Assembly: GCA_020637555.1 (NCBI GenBank) | Contig: JACKKF010000004.1 | Coordinates: 310,001 to 374,000 of the forward strand | DNA: 64,000 nucleotides | Direction: 5' to 3' | DNA from: Rhodobacter sp. | Lineage (GTDB): Bacteria; Pseudomonadota; Alphaproteobacteria; Rhodobacterales; Rhodobacteraceae | In this document: piece after piece, positions 36,323 to 45,453 of the stretch | How positions within the stretch are numbered: position 1 is the first letter of the stretch | Layout of the letters: each line of letters opens with the position of its first letter | Made by a program: the position numbers and the translations under genes | The notes under the pieces: model-generated | What the model was told of the DNA's origin: nothing | Seen by the model: the letters and a program-made list of their open reading frames with translations, nothing else | Databases searched by the model: none

Positions 36323-37701
36323 GGGGGGGTGCCTTCGCCGGGAAGGACCAGCGCGGCGCGGAACCCTCCGGGCACCAGGTCGAACCGCAGGCATCCACCA
36401 TAGGCCTCGGCGACGGCGTGGCTGATGGCCAGCCCCAGACCGGCGGTCTGGCCGGCGGCGGCCGCACTGCGCTGGAACCGCTGGCCCAGGGCTGCGCGCA
36501 CCTCGGCCGACGGGCCGGGGCCGGCATCCCTGATCCACAGCAGATGCATCCCGTCCTCGATGCTGGCGCCTACGCTGATCGGGGGGCGACCATGGTTCAG
36601 CGCGTTGGACAGAAGATTGCTCGCGGCCTCGCGCAGCGACAGGGGATCGGCCAGCACCGGCACGGGCACTGCGCCGATTTCCAGCGTCAGCGGCGCGCCC
36701 CCCGCCAGCGCGGGGTGATCGCCCGCTTCGACCAGATCCAGCGCCACATCGCGCAGATCGACACTCTCGCGCCGGACCGAACCGGTGCGATGCACCACCA
36801 GCGCGTGCGACAGCATCTGATCCAGCAACCGGCCCAGACTGACGCTGCGTTTGTGGATGCGTTCGATGACGCGCGCGCGGCGGGTCGGATCGGGTTCGGA
36901 CAGGGCCAGATCGGCCTGCGCGCGCAGCGCCGCGACCGGGGTGCGCAACTGATGCGCCGTGTCGGAAATCAGATTGCGCAGGATGTCCAGCTGGCGGTCC
37001 AGCCGGGCCATGAAACTGTTGACCGCGCCGACCAGCGGCGCCACCTCGCGCGGGGCGTTCGCAACCAGGGGCGTCAGATCCTGGGGGTCGCGCTCGGACA
37101 GTTCGCGGGCCAGCCGGTCCAGCGGCCTGAGGGCCGAACGCACGACCAGAAGCGCAAGCGCCAGCATGGCGACCCCGCCGATCGCCAGCCCGTAAAGGGC
37201 CTTGCGGGTGATGTCATAGGCCAGATCGGTCCGCGCGCGCAGGGTCTGGCCGACGATCACCTCGACACTGCCCGAGACCGCGCGTTCGGCGAACCGGCGG
37301 GTCAGCCGCAAATAGCGCGCAGGCTCGCCGCGAAAGACCGCATCGTAGAACTGTGCCCCCTGGGGCGGGCGCGGCAGGTCGCGATAGCCCGTCAGCACGC
37401 TGCCGTTCACGTCGCGCACCTGATAGGCGATGCGATCATCCTGCGCCAAGGCCAGCAGCTCAAAGGCCGAAACCGGCAGGTCCACGACGATGCGCCCGCT
37501 TTCCACCGCGATGGCCGAGGCAATGTCATTCGCCGCGCCGACCAGCAGGCGGTCAAAGGCCTCGCGCGCGGCGGCGCGGCCATAGGCAAAGGCCGCCAGT
37601 GCCAGGGTCAGCCCCCCGACCAGCAGCAGCGCGGTGATCCCCAGTGCCAACCGCGCGGCAAGCGACAGCGAGGCGGCCGGGCGCGGGGGGGCCTCAGGCA
37701 T
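36319..37701 (-). CDS. tctE: Tricarboxylate-responsive sensor histidine kinase TctE
   Basis: 460 residues. Two membrane segments (about 15-40 and around 170-190) flank a periplasmic sensor region; HAMP, then phosphoacceptor His250 (DTAHQLRTPVAALR) and a C-terminal ATPase domain with N and G boxes (NLLSNALNHG, RDAGPGP, GLGLAISHAV). With TctD it should induce tctCBA in response to citrate or other tricarboxylates. It overlaps tctD by 8 bp and the solute-binding gene by 4 bp. Confidence 0.92.
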   Translation of the reverse strand: MPEAPPRPAASLSLAARLALGITALLLVGGLTLALAAFAYGRAAAREAFDRLLVGAANDIASAIAVESGRIVVDLPVSAFELLALAQDDRIAYQVRDVNGSVLTGYRDLPRPPQGAQFYDAVFRGEPARYLRLTRRFAERAVSGSVEVIVGQTLRARTDLAYDITRKALYGLAIGGVAMLALALLVVRSALRPLDRLARELSERDPQDLTPLVANAPREVAPLVGAVNSFMARLDRQLDILRNLISDTAHQLRTPVAALRAQADLALSEPDPTRRARVIERIHKRSVSLGRLLDQMLSHALVVHRTGSVRRESVDLRDVALDLVEAGDHPALAGGAPLTLEIGAVPVPVLADPLSLREAASNLLSNALNHGRPPISVGASIEDGMHLLWIRDAGPGPSAEVRAALGQRFQRSAAAAGQTAGLGLAISHAVAEAYGGCLRFDLVPGGFRAALVLPGEGTPP

Positions 37702-38362
37702 CGTCCAGCCGATAGCCCAGGCCGCGCAGCGTGCGGATCTCCACCCCGCTGCCCGCCAGTTTCTTGCGCAGGCGCGCCACATAGAGTTCGATCGCGTTCA
37801 CGCCGACATCGGCATCGGTGAAGGCATACAGATCCTCGATCAGGCGCTCTTTGGAAAAGACCTGGCCGCGCCCGCGCATCAATGTGCCCAACAGCGAAAA
37901 TTCGCGCCGGGTCAGGTCCAGGGGCTGGCCCGCGATGGTGACGGTTCCGGCGGTGGGGTTGTAGGTCAGCGCCCCCAGCACGATCTCGCCCGACCGGTCG
38001 CTGGACTCGCGGCGGCGCAGGACATGCAGCCGGGCCTCGAGTTCGCGGTGATCGAAGGGCTTGACCAGATAGTCGTCGGCGCCCAGCCCGAATGCCGACA
38101 GCTTGTCATCGACCGAGAACTGCGCCGTCAACATGATGACGGGCTCCGACCGGCCCGCGTTCCGCATCGTGCGCAGCAGGCCGGTTCCGGTGCCGTCCGG
38201 CAGGTTGATGTCCAGGATCACGGCGTCATAGCGTTGCACCGACAGGTGATCGCTGGCATCCGCGACCGTTTCCGCCACGTCACAGGCAATGCCGCTCTGG
38301 CGCAACCGGGTCTGAGTGGCATCCGCAAGGTCCCGGGCGTCTTCGACCAAGAGAACGCGCAT
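37694..38362 (-). CDS. tctD: Response regulator TctD (OmpR family)
   Basis: 222 residues. Receiver domain with phospho-acceptor Asp51 (AVILDINLP) and the switch Lys in LVKPFDH; C-terminal winged helix (LTRREFSLLGTLMRGRGQVFSKERLIEDLY). Divergent from tctC, with two TGACAG half-sites 11 bp apart in the intergenic region, as expected for an OmpR-type activator. Confidence 0.93.
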   Translation of the reverse strand: MRVLLVEDARDLADATQTRLRQSGIACDVAETVADASDHLSVQRYDAVILDINLPDGTGTGLLRTMRNAGRSEPVIMLTAQFSVDDKLSAFGLGADDYLVKPFDHRELEARLHVLRRRESSDRSGEIVLGALTYNPTAGTVTIAGQPLDLTRREFSLLGTLMRGRGQVFSKERLIEDLYAFTDADVGVNAIELYVARLRKKLAGSGVEIRTLRGLGYRLDDA

Positions 38363-38394
38363 TTTCCCCCCATCCTCGCCGGTGGCCGAGTGTC

Positions 38395-38411
38395 TGACAG
38401 TTTGGTGACAG
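38395..38411 (+). promoter_or_regulatory. Direct-repeat half-sites for TctD
   Basis: TGACAG at 38395-38400 and 38406-38411, 11 bp start to start, in the 121-bp gap between tctD and tctC. OmpR-family proteins bind such one-turn direct repeats. Confidence 0.5.
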
Positions 38412-38483
38412 GTTCAACGGGTATCTGATGGCGGCACGTTCGCGCCAGGACGAGGCGCCGGACCGGCGATGGAGGAAAAATTC

Positions 38484-39473
38484 ATGACGATGACGACGTT
38501 GCGCGCGGCGGTTGCCGCGCTGGGCCTGGGCCTGGCGGCCGGCCCCGCCCTGGCCCAGGGCTTCACCCCTGCAAACCCTGAGTGCATTGCGCCCGCGAAT
38601 CCGGGCGGTGGCTGGGATTTCACCTGCCGTCAGGTCGGCCGGATGTTGCAGGAACTGGGCATGATCGATGCGACCATGCAGGTGTCGAACCTGGCCGGCG
38701 GTGGCGGCGGCGTGGCCTTTGCGCAGGTCGTGAACGAACGCGATGCGGACGACGATCTGATCGTCGCGGCCTCGTCAGCGACGGCGACGCGGCTGGCACA
38801 GGGGGCGTTCCCGGGCAACACCATGGATCAGGTGCGCTGGGTCGCGTCCATCGGCGCGGATTACGGCGTCATCGCGGTTGCGGCGGACAGCCCGGTCCAG
38901 ACCCTGCCTGACCTGTTGACCCAGATGCGTGACCACCCGGAAACGGTGGCGGTCGCGGGCGGGTCGGCCGTCGGCGGCTGGGACCATCTGAAGGTGCTGA
39001 TCGCGGCGTCGGCCTTTGGCATCCAGGATGTGCGCGCCGTGCGCTACATCGCCTTTGATGGCGGTGGCGAGGCCGTGACGCAGCTTCTGGCCGGGTCCGT
39101 CCAGGCCTTTACCGGTGACCTGAGCGAAGCCCGCGGTTTTGTCGACTCGGGCGATATCCGCGTGATCGCGGTGCTGGCGCCCGAGCGCCTGTCGGGCGAT
39201 TTCGCCCAGTTTCCGACCGCGCGCGAGCAGGGCGTCGATGCGATCGGCGCCAATTGGCGCGGGTTCTACGCCCCCGGCCACATGTCGGATCAGGCCTATG
39301 ACGCCTGGGTGCGGATGATCGGCGATCTCTATGCCTCGCCCGAATGGCAAGAGGTCATGGCCGCCAATGGCCTGGCGCCCCTGAACCTGCAAGGCGCGGA
39401 TTTCCAGGCGTTCGTGGCCAGCTCGGTCGCACAGATCCAGCAGATCTCGCGCGAGATCGGGATCATTCGCTGA
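38484..39473 (+). CDS. tctC: Tripartite tricarboxylate transporter substrate-binding protein TctC
   Basis: 329 residues with a signal peptide ending ALA (28). Bug/TctC family: IAPANPGGGWDFTCRQVG near the mature start and IGANWRGFYAPGH later are diagnostic. It binds citrate or a related carboxylate in the periplasm. The ATG has GGAGG 8 nt upstream. A perfect hairpin separates it from tctB. Confidence 0.93.
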   Translation: MTMTTLRAAVAALGLGLAAGPALAQGFTPANPECIAPANPGGGWDFTCRQVGRMLQELGMIDATMQVSNLAGGGGGVAFAQVVNERDADDDLIVAASSATATRLAQGAFPGNTMDQVRWVASIGADYGVIAVAADSPVQTLPDLLTQMRDHPETVAVAGGSAVGGWDHLKVLIAASAFGIQDVRAVRYIAFDGGGEAVTQLLAGSVQAFTGDLSEARGFVDSGDIRVIAVLAPERLSGDFAQFPTAREQGVDAIGANWRGFYAPGHMSDQAYDAWVRMIGDLYASPEWQEVMAANGLAPLNLQGADFQAFVASSVAQIQQISREIGIIR

Positions 39474-39488
39474 CCGGACCAATCCGGG

Positions 39489-39510
39489 CCGGGCAGCACG
39501 CGCTGCCCGG
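39489..39510 (+). other. Intercistronic hairpin between tctC and tctB
   Basis: CCGGGCAGC, loop ACGC, GCTGCCCGG: a perfect 9-bp stem 15 bp after tctC with no T-run. Same position and design as the ugpB-ugpA stem. Confidence 0.7.
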
Positions 39511-39535
39511 TCCCGTCCATTCGAGGGAGGGGGTC

Positions 39536-39967
39536 ATGAGCGACCGCATCTTCGGGGCCTTCGGCCTCGTCCTGGCACTTGTCTATGCCTGGGCAACCTT
39601 GCAGATCCAGGAAAGCTTTCTGTCGGACACGGTCGGGCCAAAGGCCTTTCCGCTGATCGTCGCGACGATCCTGGGCCTGTCATCCCTGGTGATCCTGCTG
39701 CGTCCCGATGCCGAGCCCCAGTGGCCCGCGCTGGGCCGCCTGGCGGAAATCGCCGCCGCCGCCGTGGTGATGATCCTTTACGCCGAATTCCTGCCCGAGG
39801 TTGGCTTCATCATCGCCACCGCCATCGCGGCGACCTATCTCAGCTGGCGGCTGGGCAGCACGGCGGTGCAGTCGGTTGTCGCGGGGATCGGTATCTCGAT
39901 CGGCATCTACGTCGTTTTCCACCTGTTGTTCGGCCTGTCGCTGGCGCGCGGCCCGTTCGGTTTCTGA
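39536..39967 (+). CDS. tctB: Tripartite tricarboxylate transporter small membrane subunit TctB
   Basis: 143 residues with four hydrophobic segments. Short, variable TctB family member; call supported by its place between tctC and tctA. GGGAGGGGG lies just before the ATG. Needed with TctA for sodium- or proton-driven uptake. Confidence 0.88.
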   Translation: MSDRIFGAFGLVLALVYAWATLQIQESFLSDTVGPKAFPLIVATILGLSSLVILLRPDAEPQWPALGRLAEIAAAAVVMILYAEFLPEVGFIIATAIAATYLSWRLGSTAVQSVVAGIGISIGIYVVFHLLFGLSLARGPFGF

Positions 39968-39980
39968 CGAGGCACCCGAC

Positions 39981-41513
39981 ATGGATATCTTCAGCTCACT
40001 GGCCGATGGATTCGCCATCGCCCTGACGTGGCAAAACCTGCTTCTGGCGCTGCTCGGCTGCTTTCTGGGCACCATCATGGGCGCTCTGCCGGGCCTGGGC
40101 CCGTCGAACGGGGTCGCAATCCTGATCCCGCTGGCCTTCAGCCTGGGTCTGGGGCCGACCGCGTCGCTGATCCTGCTGACATCAGTCTATTACGGGGCGA
40201 TGTATGGCGGCCGCATCAGTTCGATCCTGTTGAACATTCCGGGAGACGAACCGGCGATGATGACCTGTCTCGATGGCTACCCGATGGCGAAAAAGGGCCT
40301 GGCGGGCGAGGCCCTGTCGCTGTCGGGCGTCGCCTCGTTCGTCGGTGCGTTCCTGGCCACCTGGGGGCTGATCCTGCTGGCCCCGCAACTGGTGCGTTTC
40401 GCGCTGCTGTTCGGTCCGGCGGAATACTTCGCGCTGTTCGCGCTGGCATTTGCCACGCTGGGCGGCGTCTCATCGACCAACCAGGCGAAATCGGCCTTTG
40501 CGGCGATGCTGGGGCTGGGCCTGGCGGTGATCGGCGTCGATACGCAGACCGGCGTGCCGCGGCTGACCTTTGGCGAGGTGCATCTCTATGACGGCATCGA
40601 CTTTCTGGTGGCCATCGTCGGCCTGTTCGCGTTGTCCGAGGTTTTCATCTTTCTGGAAAACCGCCATGGTGCTGCCAGCGCCGACAGTGACAAGGTCAGG
40701 ATCGGCCGGATCACGCCCCCTGTCCGCATGCTGAAGCAGACCACGCCGACCATGCTGCGCGCGTCGGTGGTGGGCTTTGTCGCGGGCGTGCTGCCGGGCG
40801 CGGGCGCGTCGCTGGGGTCGTTCCTGTCCTATGCGGTCGAAAAGAAACTGGTGGACCGCGAGGGCACCTTCGGAACCGGCGACCCGCGCGGTGTCGCCGC
40901 GCCCGAGGCCGGCAACAATGCCGCAGCCGGCGGCGCGCTGGTGCCGATGCTGGCGCTGGGCGTGCCCGGGTCCGGCACCACGGCGGTTCTGCTGGCGGTG
41001 CTGTTGTCGCTGAACATCACGCCCGGGCCCCTGCTGTTCGCGCAGAACCCCGATGTGGTCTGGGGCCTGATCGCGGCCCTGTTCATCGCCAACTTCGTTC
41101 TGCTGGCGCTGAACATCCCGATGGTCGGCCTGTTCACCCGGTTGCTGATGGTGCCCCCGCGCATCCTGATGCCGTTTGTCGCGATGGTCAGCTTTGTCGG
41201 CATCTACGGCATTTCGGGGTCCAGCTTCGACTTGTTGCTGATGATCGGCTTCGGCCTGATGGGATGGGTGTTGCGCAAACTCGATGTGCCGCTGGTGCCG
41301 ATCATTCTGGGCACGCTCTTGGGCAACACGATGGAGAACAACCTGCGCCGTGCGATCACCATCTCGAATGGCGACTGGTGGACCCTGCTCGGCTCGCCGC
41401 TGGCGATCGGGCTCTGGGCGGTGGCGGTCATCGGCTTCCTGATGCCGATCATCGTGGGCAAGGCGCTGCGCTCGCGCATGAAGCGCGACGCCGAGGGCGC
41501 GACAATCGACTGA
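39981..41513 (+). CDS. tctA: Tripartite tricarboxylate transporter large membrane subunit TctA
   Basis: 510 residues with about 11-12 membrane segments. Signature PGLGPSNGVAILIPLAF and YYGAMYGGRISSILLNIPGD near the N-terminus, and LPGAGASLGSFLSYAVEKK plus the GVAAPEAGNNAAAGGALVPML stretch in the second half. It forms the transport channel. It starts 13 bp after tctB. A strong terminator ends the operon. Confidence 0.95.
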   Translation: MDIFSSLADGFAIALTWQNLLLALLGCFLGTIMGALPGLGPSNGVAILIPLAFSLGLGPTASLILLTSVYYGAMYGGRISSILLNIPGDEPAMMTCLDGYPMAKKGLAGEALSLSGVASFVGAFLATWGLILLAPQLVRFALLFGPAEYFALFALAFATLGGVSSTNQAKSAFAAMLGLGLAVIGVDTQTGVPRLTFGEVHLYDGIDFLVAIVGLFALSEVFIFLENRHGAASADSDKVRIGRITPPVRMLKQTTPTMLRASVVGFVAGVLPGAGASLGSFLSYAVEKKLVDREGTFGTGDPRGVAAPEAGNNAAAGGALVPMLALGVPGSGTTAVLLAVLLSLNITPGPLLFAQNPDVVWGLIAALFIANFVLLALNIPMVGLFTRLLMVPPRILMPFVAMVSFVGIYGISGSSFDLLLMIGFGLMGWVLRKLDVPLVPIILGTLLGNTMENNLRRAITISNGDWWTLLGSPLAIGLWAVAVIGFLMPIIVGKALRSRMKRDAEGATID

Positions 41514-41535
41514 TCCCTGGGAAAGGGCGACGGTG

Positions 41536-41580
41536 GGGGCGAGGCGACGGGTTGTTTCCCCGTATGCCTCGCCCCTTTTT
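41536..41580 (+). terminator. Terminator of the tctCBA operon
   Basis: GGGGCGAGGC and GCCTCGCCCC form a perfect 10-bp stem closing an inner ACGGG/CCCGT stem, followed by TTTTT. Confidence 0.88.
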
Positions 41581-41600
41581 CTGGTGTCCTGTCGCGGCGA

Positions 41601-41927
41601 TCAGTCGTCGAACGGGGTCATCTGCGCGACGATGACCGCGTTTTCATCCAGCGCGCGTTGCATCAGGGCGCGTTCTTCCGGGTCGATCTCGTCGCCCTGG
41701 GACAGGCGCTCGTCGAGCGTGCCATATCCCGTCACATCCAGCGGTGCGAGGTCGGCCTGCTTCAGGATCGCCACGGTCTCGCGCACCGCCTCGGCCTCGT
41801 CCACCCCCGAGGCATAGCACAGCAGCCCCGCGCCGGTGCTGCCCGCGGGCAGGCCGTCGCCATCCTTTCGGCCGACCTGGACCAGCAAGGTGAAAACCTG
41901 CTGCGGGCGCTTGGGTTTCTCGGTCAT
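41601..41927 (-). CDS. Hypothetical protein
   Basis: 108 residues, no signal peptide. It begins MTEKPKRPQQVFTLLVQVG and contains GLLCYASGVDEAEAVRETVAILKQADLAPLDVTGYG, an alternating alpha-beta pattern, and an acidic C-terminus. I do not recognise the family. Its start overlaps the SGNH hydrolase stop by 4 bp (ATGA), so the two are co-translated. Start chosen at the ATG giving this overlap. Confidence 0.75.
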   Translation of the reverse strand: MTEKPKRPQQVFTLLVQVGRKDGDGLPAGSTGAGLLCYASGVDEAEAVRETVAILKQADLAPLDVTGYGTLDERLSQGDEIDPEERALMQRALDENAVIVAQMTPFDD

Positions 41928-42634
41928 CGGGGCACTCCATGGGCGGTGATCGCGGCGGCCAGATCCTGCGCCCACAGGGTATAGAGGGCCGCACCGGGAT
42001 GAAAGCCATCGCGCGCCATCATCGCGGGGTCAAGGCGCGTTTCGTCGAACGGCAGGTGGTAAAGGCCGGGCTCTGACGCATGGGCCAGAACGCGGTCCAG
42101 GACGCCGGCCTGCGCGCCCAGCACGTCCCGCAGCGGGCGGGGCAACAGCGGAAAGCGGTGCATCGGCGGCAATCCAGCGCGCCACTGTGCACGGATCCCG
42201 AACCGGTTGCGCAGCAGCGTCGCCAGCGCCGCCTGGCGGGCGCGAAACCGGGCCGCTGGCACCTGATGGGTGACGTCATTCACCCCCAGCGCCGTAACGG
42301 CCACGTCGAACGGCGCGGGTTCCAGATCGCTCAGCCGCGCCAGCGTGTCCGCCGTGGTGTCGCCCGTGCGCGCCTCGAGCTGCCAGTGAACGGTGAACCG
42401 GTGCCCCAGCGCCGCAACCAGCTGGCCCGACAGCGCGTCCGCCTGATGGGCGACGCCGACCCCCGCGGCCGAGCTGTCCCCCGCGATGAGCAACCGCAGA
42501 ACGGGCCCCGATCCCGCGATGCCGCGGCGTGCGCCCCGGGGTTCGGGCAGCACCAGGGCGCGACGGCGGACGGCCACGGCCTGCGGGATCAGGACCGGGG
42601 CGAGACACAGGCGCAGGGGCAGGCTGGCCAGCAT
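41924..42634 (-). CDS. SGNH/GDSL-type hydrolase
   Basis: 236 residues. Block I is LLIAGDSSAAGVG with Ser54; block III is GVND (117-120); block V is DGFHPG with Asp209 and His212. Probably an esterase or lipase on lipid or acyl substrates. The N-terminal stretch is hydrophobic (MLASLPLRLCLAPVLIPQAVAV) and might be a signal anchor. It lies upstream of the coupled 108-residue gene. Confidence 0.87.
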   Translation of the reverse strand: MLASLPLRLCLAPVLIPQAVAVRRRALVLPEPRGARRGIAGSGPVLRLLIAGDSSAAGVGVAHQADALSGQLVAALGHRFTVHWQLEARTGDTTADTLARLSDLEPAPFDVAVTALGVNDVTHQVPAARFRARQAALATLLRNRFGIRAQWRAGLPPMHRFPLLPRPLRDVLGAQAGVLDRVLAHASEPGLYHLPFDETRLDPAMMARDGFHPGAALYTLWAQDLAAAITAHGVPR

Positions 42635-42701
42635 GGCGGCTTCCAGTCAGGAAAGGGCCAGCCCGCCGGGCCGGCCCCCTGTTTTCGGATCGGCGCCGGG
42701 A

Positions 42702-43529
42702 TCAGTCGCGCAGCAGCTCGTTGATCGAGGTCTTGGCGCGCGTTTGCGCATCCACGCGCTTCACGATCACCGCGCAATAGAGGTTCACACCGTTCTTCGA
42801 CGGCATCGAGCCCGCGACGACGACCGACCCCGCGGGGACCTCGCCATACATCACCTCGCCGGTTTCGCGGTCGACGATCTTGGTCGATTTGCCGATGAAC
42901 ACGCCCATCCCCAGCACCGAGCCCTCGCGGACGATGCAGCCTTCGACCACCTCGGATCGCGCGCCGATGAAGCAGTTGTCCTCGATGATGGTGGGGCCCG
43001 CCTGCATCGGTTCCAGCACGCCGCCGATGCCGACGCCGCCCGAAAGGTGGACGTTCTTGCCGATCTGGGCGCAAGAGCCGACGGTCGCCCAGGTGTCGAC
43101 CATGGTGCCGGAATCGACATAGGCGCCCAGGTTCACGAAGCTGGGCATCAGCACCACGCCCGGCGCGATATAGGCCGATTTGCGGACGATGCAGTTCGGC
43201 ACCGCGCGGAAGCCGGCGGCCTGCCAGTCCTTCTTTTTCCAGTCGGCGAACTTGGAGTCGACCTTGTCCCACCAGGTGCCGCCCTGCGGGCCGCCCTCGT
43301 GCTTTTCCATGTCTTTCAGGCGAAAGCCCAGAAGCACCGCCTTCTTGGCCCATTGATTGACGTGCCAGACGCCGTCGTCCTGCCGTTCGGCCACCCGCAG
43401 CTTGCCCGAGTCGAGCGCGTCAAGCGTGTGCTCGATCGCCTCGCGGGTTTCACCCCTGGTATCGGGGGTGATGCCGTCGCGGGCCTCCCAGGCGGCTTCG
43501 ATGGCAGCTTCGAGTTTCGCGTGCGACAT
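42702..43529 (-). CDS. dapD: 2,3,4,5-tetrahydropyridine-2,6-dicarboxylate N-succinyltransferase
   Basis: 275 residues. Left-handed beta-helix built of hexapeptide repeats (about 105-240), with RKSAYIAPGVVLMPSFVN and GTMVDTWATVGSCAQIG. It succinylates tetrahydrodipicolinate in the lysine/diaminopimelate pathway. The pathway's desuccinylase, dapE, lies 5 kb away on the other strand. GGAG precedes the ATG at 43529. Confidence 0.96.
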   Translation of the reverse strand: MSHAKLEAAIEAAWEARDGITPDTRGETREAIEHTLDALDSGKLRVAERQDDGVWHVNQWAKKAVLLGFRLKDMEKHEGGPQGGTWWDKVDSKFADWKKKDWQAAGFRAVPNCIVRKSAYIAPGVVLMPSFVNLGAYVDSGTMVDTWATVGSCAQIGKNVHLSGGVGIGGVLEPMQAGPTIIEDNCFIGARSEVVEGCIVREGSVLGMGVFIGKSTKIVDRETGEVMYGEVPAGSVVVAGSMPSKNGVNLYCAVIVKRVDAQTRAKTSINELLRD

Positions 43530-43639
43530 GGGGGTCTCCGTTTCGATGCGGGTCTGGAAACGGGCTATAAAGCGCGGCTGGGGTTGGGGCAACGGCGTTT
43601 CGCGTCGGGGCCGGGGCGCCGTCGTCGCACCGACGACAC

Positions 43640-44551
43640 TCAGACCGGCTCGGGCGCGACATTCGCGCCGCACAGAAGAACCGCCAGCCTTTCGCCGGGC
43701 GCGGGCTGATAAGCCCCGCACAGCAGCGCCGCCAGCGCGGTGGCGCCTGCCGGCTCCACCAGGATCCGGGCCTCGCGCCACAGGACCTGCTGGGCCTCGG
43801 CGATGGCGCTGTCCGGGACCAGGACACTGATCGCGCCGGTTTCCTGCGCCAGCCCCAGGCACAGGCCGCCGATCCGGCGCGCGCCCAGGGCATTGGCGGC
43901 GATGCCCGACACCTCGACATCCACGGGGGCGCCGGCCGCCAGCGCGGCGTTCAGCGCGCACGAGGTTTCCGGTTCCACCGCGACCACCCGTCGCCGCCCG
44001 TTCAGCCAGCCCATCGACCCGCCCAGCAAGCCGCCCCCGCCGACCGCGATCAGAACGGTGTCGGCGTCCAGGCCCTGGTCTTCCCATTCGCGCAGGCAGG
44101 TCCCCTGGCCGGCCAGGGTCGCTGGGGAATCGTAGGCATGCACCTGCATCGCGCCGGTTCTGGCCTCATGCGCCAGCGCCGCGTCCAGCGCGTCAGCATA
44201 GGCCCCGGGCACCACGGTCAGGTTTGCGCCCGAGCGTTCGATCAGGGCGATCTTGGCAGGGCCGGCGATCTCGGGGACAAAGATCTGCGCCGGGATCCCC
44301 AGTTGCGCCGCCGCATATGCCACTGCCGCCCCGTGGTTCCCGCCCGAGGCCGCGACGACGCCCCCGTCGGGAACCGGGCCCTGGATCAGCGCGTTGAAGG
44401 CTCCGCGCGCCTTGAAGGTGCCGGTGTGCTGCATGTGCTCCAGCTTGATCGTGACCGGATGGCCGGCCAACGTCAGGTCCGCCACCGGCGTGCGGCGGAC
44501 ATGGCCAGAGATCCGGTTCGCCGCCGCCTCGATCGCTGCCTGCCAGTTCAT
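43640..44551 (-). CDS. Threonine/serine dehydratase-like PLP enzyme
   Basis: 303 residues, fold-type II. PLP Lys47 in TGTFKARGAFNAL, SGGNHGAAVAYAA for substrate contact, the phosphate-binding GGGGLLGG, and a catalytic-domain end with VEPAGATALAALL. No C-terminal ACT domain, so it is a short, catabolic-type or racemase-type enzyme. Deaminates threonine or serine, or may act on another hydroxy-amino acid. AGGAGG precedes the ATG. A GTCGTCG/CGACGAC stem (43621-43637) lies just after its stop. Confidence 0.87.
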   Translation of the reverse strand: MNWQAAIEAAANRISGHVRRTPVADLTLAGHPVTIKLEHMQHTGTFKARGAFNALIQGPVPDGGVVAASGGNHGAAVAYAAAQLGIPAQIFVPEIAGPAKIALIERSGANLTVVPGAYADALDAALAHEARTGAMQVHAYDSPATLAGQGTCLREWEDQGLDADTVLIAVGGGGLLGGSMGWLNGRRRVVAVEPETSCALNAALAAGAPVDVEVSGIAANALGARRIGGLCLGLAQETGAISVLVPDSAIAEAQQVLWREARILVEPAGATALAALLCGAYQPAPGERLAVLLCGANVAPEPV

Positions 44552-44637
44552 GCGCTGCCCTCCTGTCGGCTGTGTGACTGGCCTCGCGCCCTCAGGAAGG
44601 ATAGTCAAGGGGGCCGACACCGGAAAGGACACGCCGC

Positions 44638-45453
44638 ATGACCGACACCCGCACCCACGCCTTCCGTCACAGCCAGCAGGATATCGCCACCGCGCGCAAG
44701 ATCCCCGAGACCCCGCAGACGCTGTCGCCAACCTATCGGCTGGCGTTCGCGGACCCCGATTTCCTGTGTCAGGACGCGCTGCGCCCGGTGCGGCTGCAAC
44801 TGGAACTGCTCAAGCCCGAGATGGCGATGAACGAGGCTGGCGTGACCTCGACCGTGGTGCTGTTCGGGGGCGCGCGCATCCCCGCGCCCGAACGCAAGGG
44901 GTCGGCGCGCACGCCGATGCTGGCCGACCTGTCGCGCTTTTATGACGAGGCCCGGCGTTTTGCGCGCCGCATCACCGAGATTTCGCTGGAACGCGGCGGC
45001 AGCGAATGGGTCGTCACGACGGGCGGCGGTCCTGGTGTCATGGAGGCCGGAAACCGGGGGGCGGCCGAGGCCGGCGGCAAGTCGATCGGTCTGAACATCG
45101 TGCTGCCGCACGAACAGGCGCCGAACGCCTGGGTCACGCCGGAACTCAGTTTCAATTTTCACTATTTCGCCCTGCGCAAGATGCACTTCCTGATGCGCGC
45201 CAGGGCCGTCGCGGTGTTCCCCGGCGGTTTCGGCACCCTGGACGAGATGTTCGAAACGCTCACGCTGATCCAGACGGGCCGGATGCGGCGCATTCCGTTC
45301 ATCCTGTTCGGCAAGGCGTTCTGGGAGCGGGTGGTGGACTGGCAGATGCTGGCCGACGCAGGCACGATTTCGGACGAGGACCTGTCGCTGTTTCGCATCG
45401 TGGAGACGGCGGACGAGGCGCTGGAAACGATCCTCAACTGGCCCGAGTCCTGA
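44638..45453 (+). CDS. LOG/TIGR00730 family Rossmann-fold protein
   Basis: 271 residues. The family markers TTGGGPGVMEAGNRGA and PGGFGTLDE (195-203) identify a LOG-type nucleotide 5'-monophosphate phosphoribohydrolase (lysine decarboxylase-like fold). Bacterial members are often misnamed lysine decarboxylase; the substrate here is probably a nucleoside monophosphate. An N-terminal extension of about 70 residues precedes the core. Divergent from the dehydratase. Confidence 0.9.
   Translation: MTDTRTHAFRHSQQDIATARKIPETPQTLSPTYRLAFADPDFLCQDALRPVRLQLELLKPEMAMNEAGVTSTVVLFGGARIPAPERKGSARTPMLADLSRFYDEARRFARRITEISLERGGSEWVVTTGGGPGVMEAGNRGAAEAGGKSIGLNIVLPHEQAPNAWVTPELSFNFHYFALRKMHFLMRARAVAVFPGGFGTLDEMFETLTLIQTGRMRRIPFILFGKAFWERVVDWQMLADAGTISDEDLSLFRIVETADEALETILNWPES

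Noticed and set aside
42702..44087. Apparent N-terminal extension of dapD into the dehydratase gene.
   Set aside because: The extension is another frame of the dehydratase gene; dapD homologues start at MSHAKLEAAI, with GGAG upstream.
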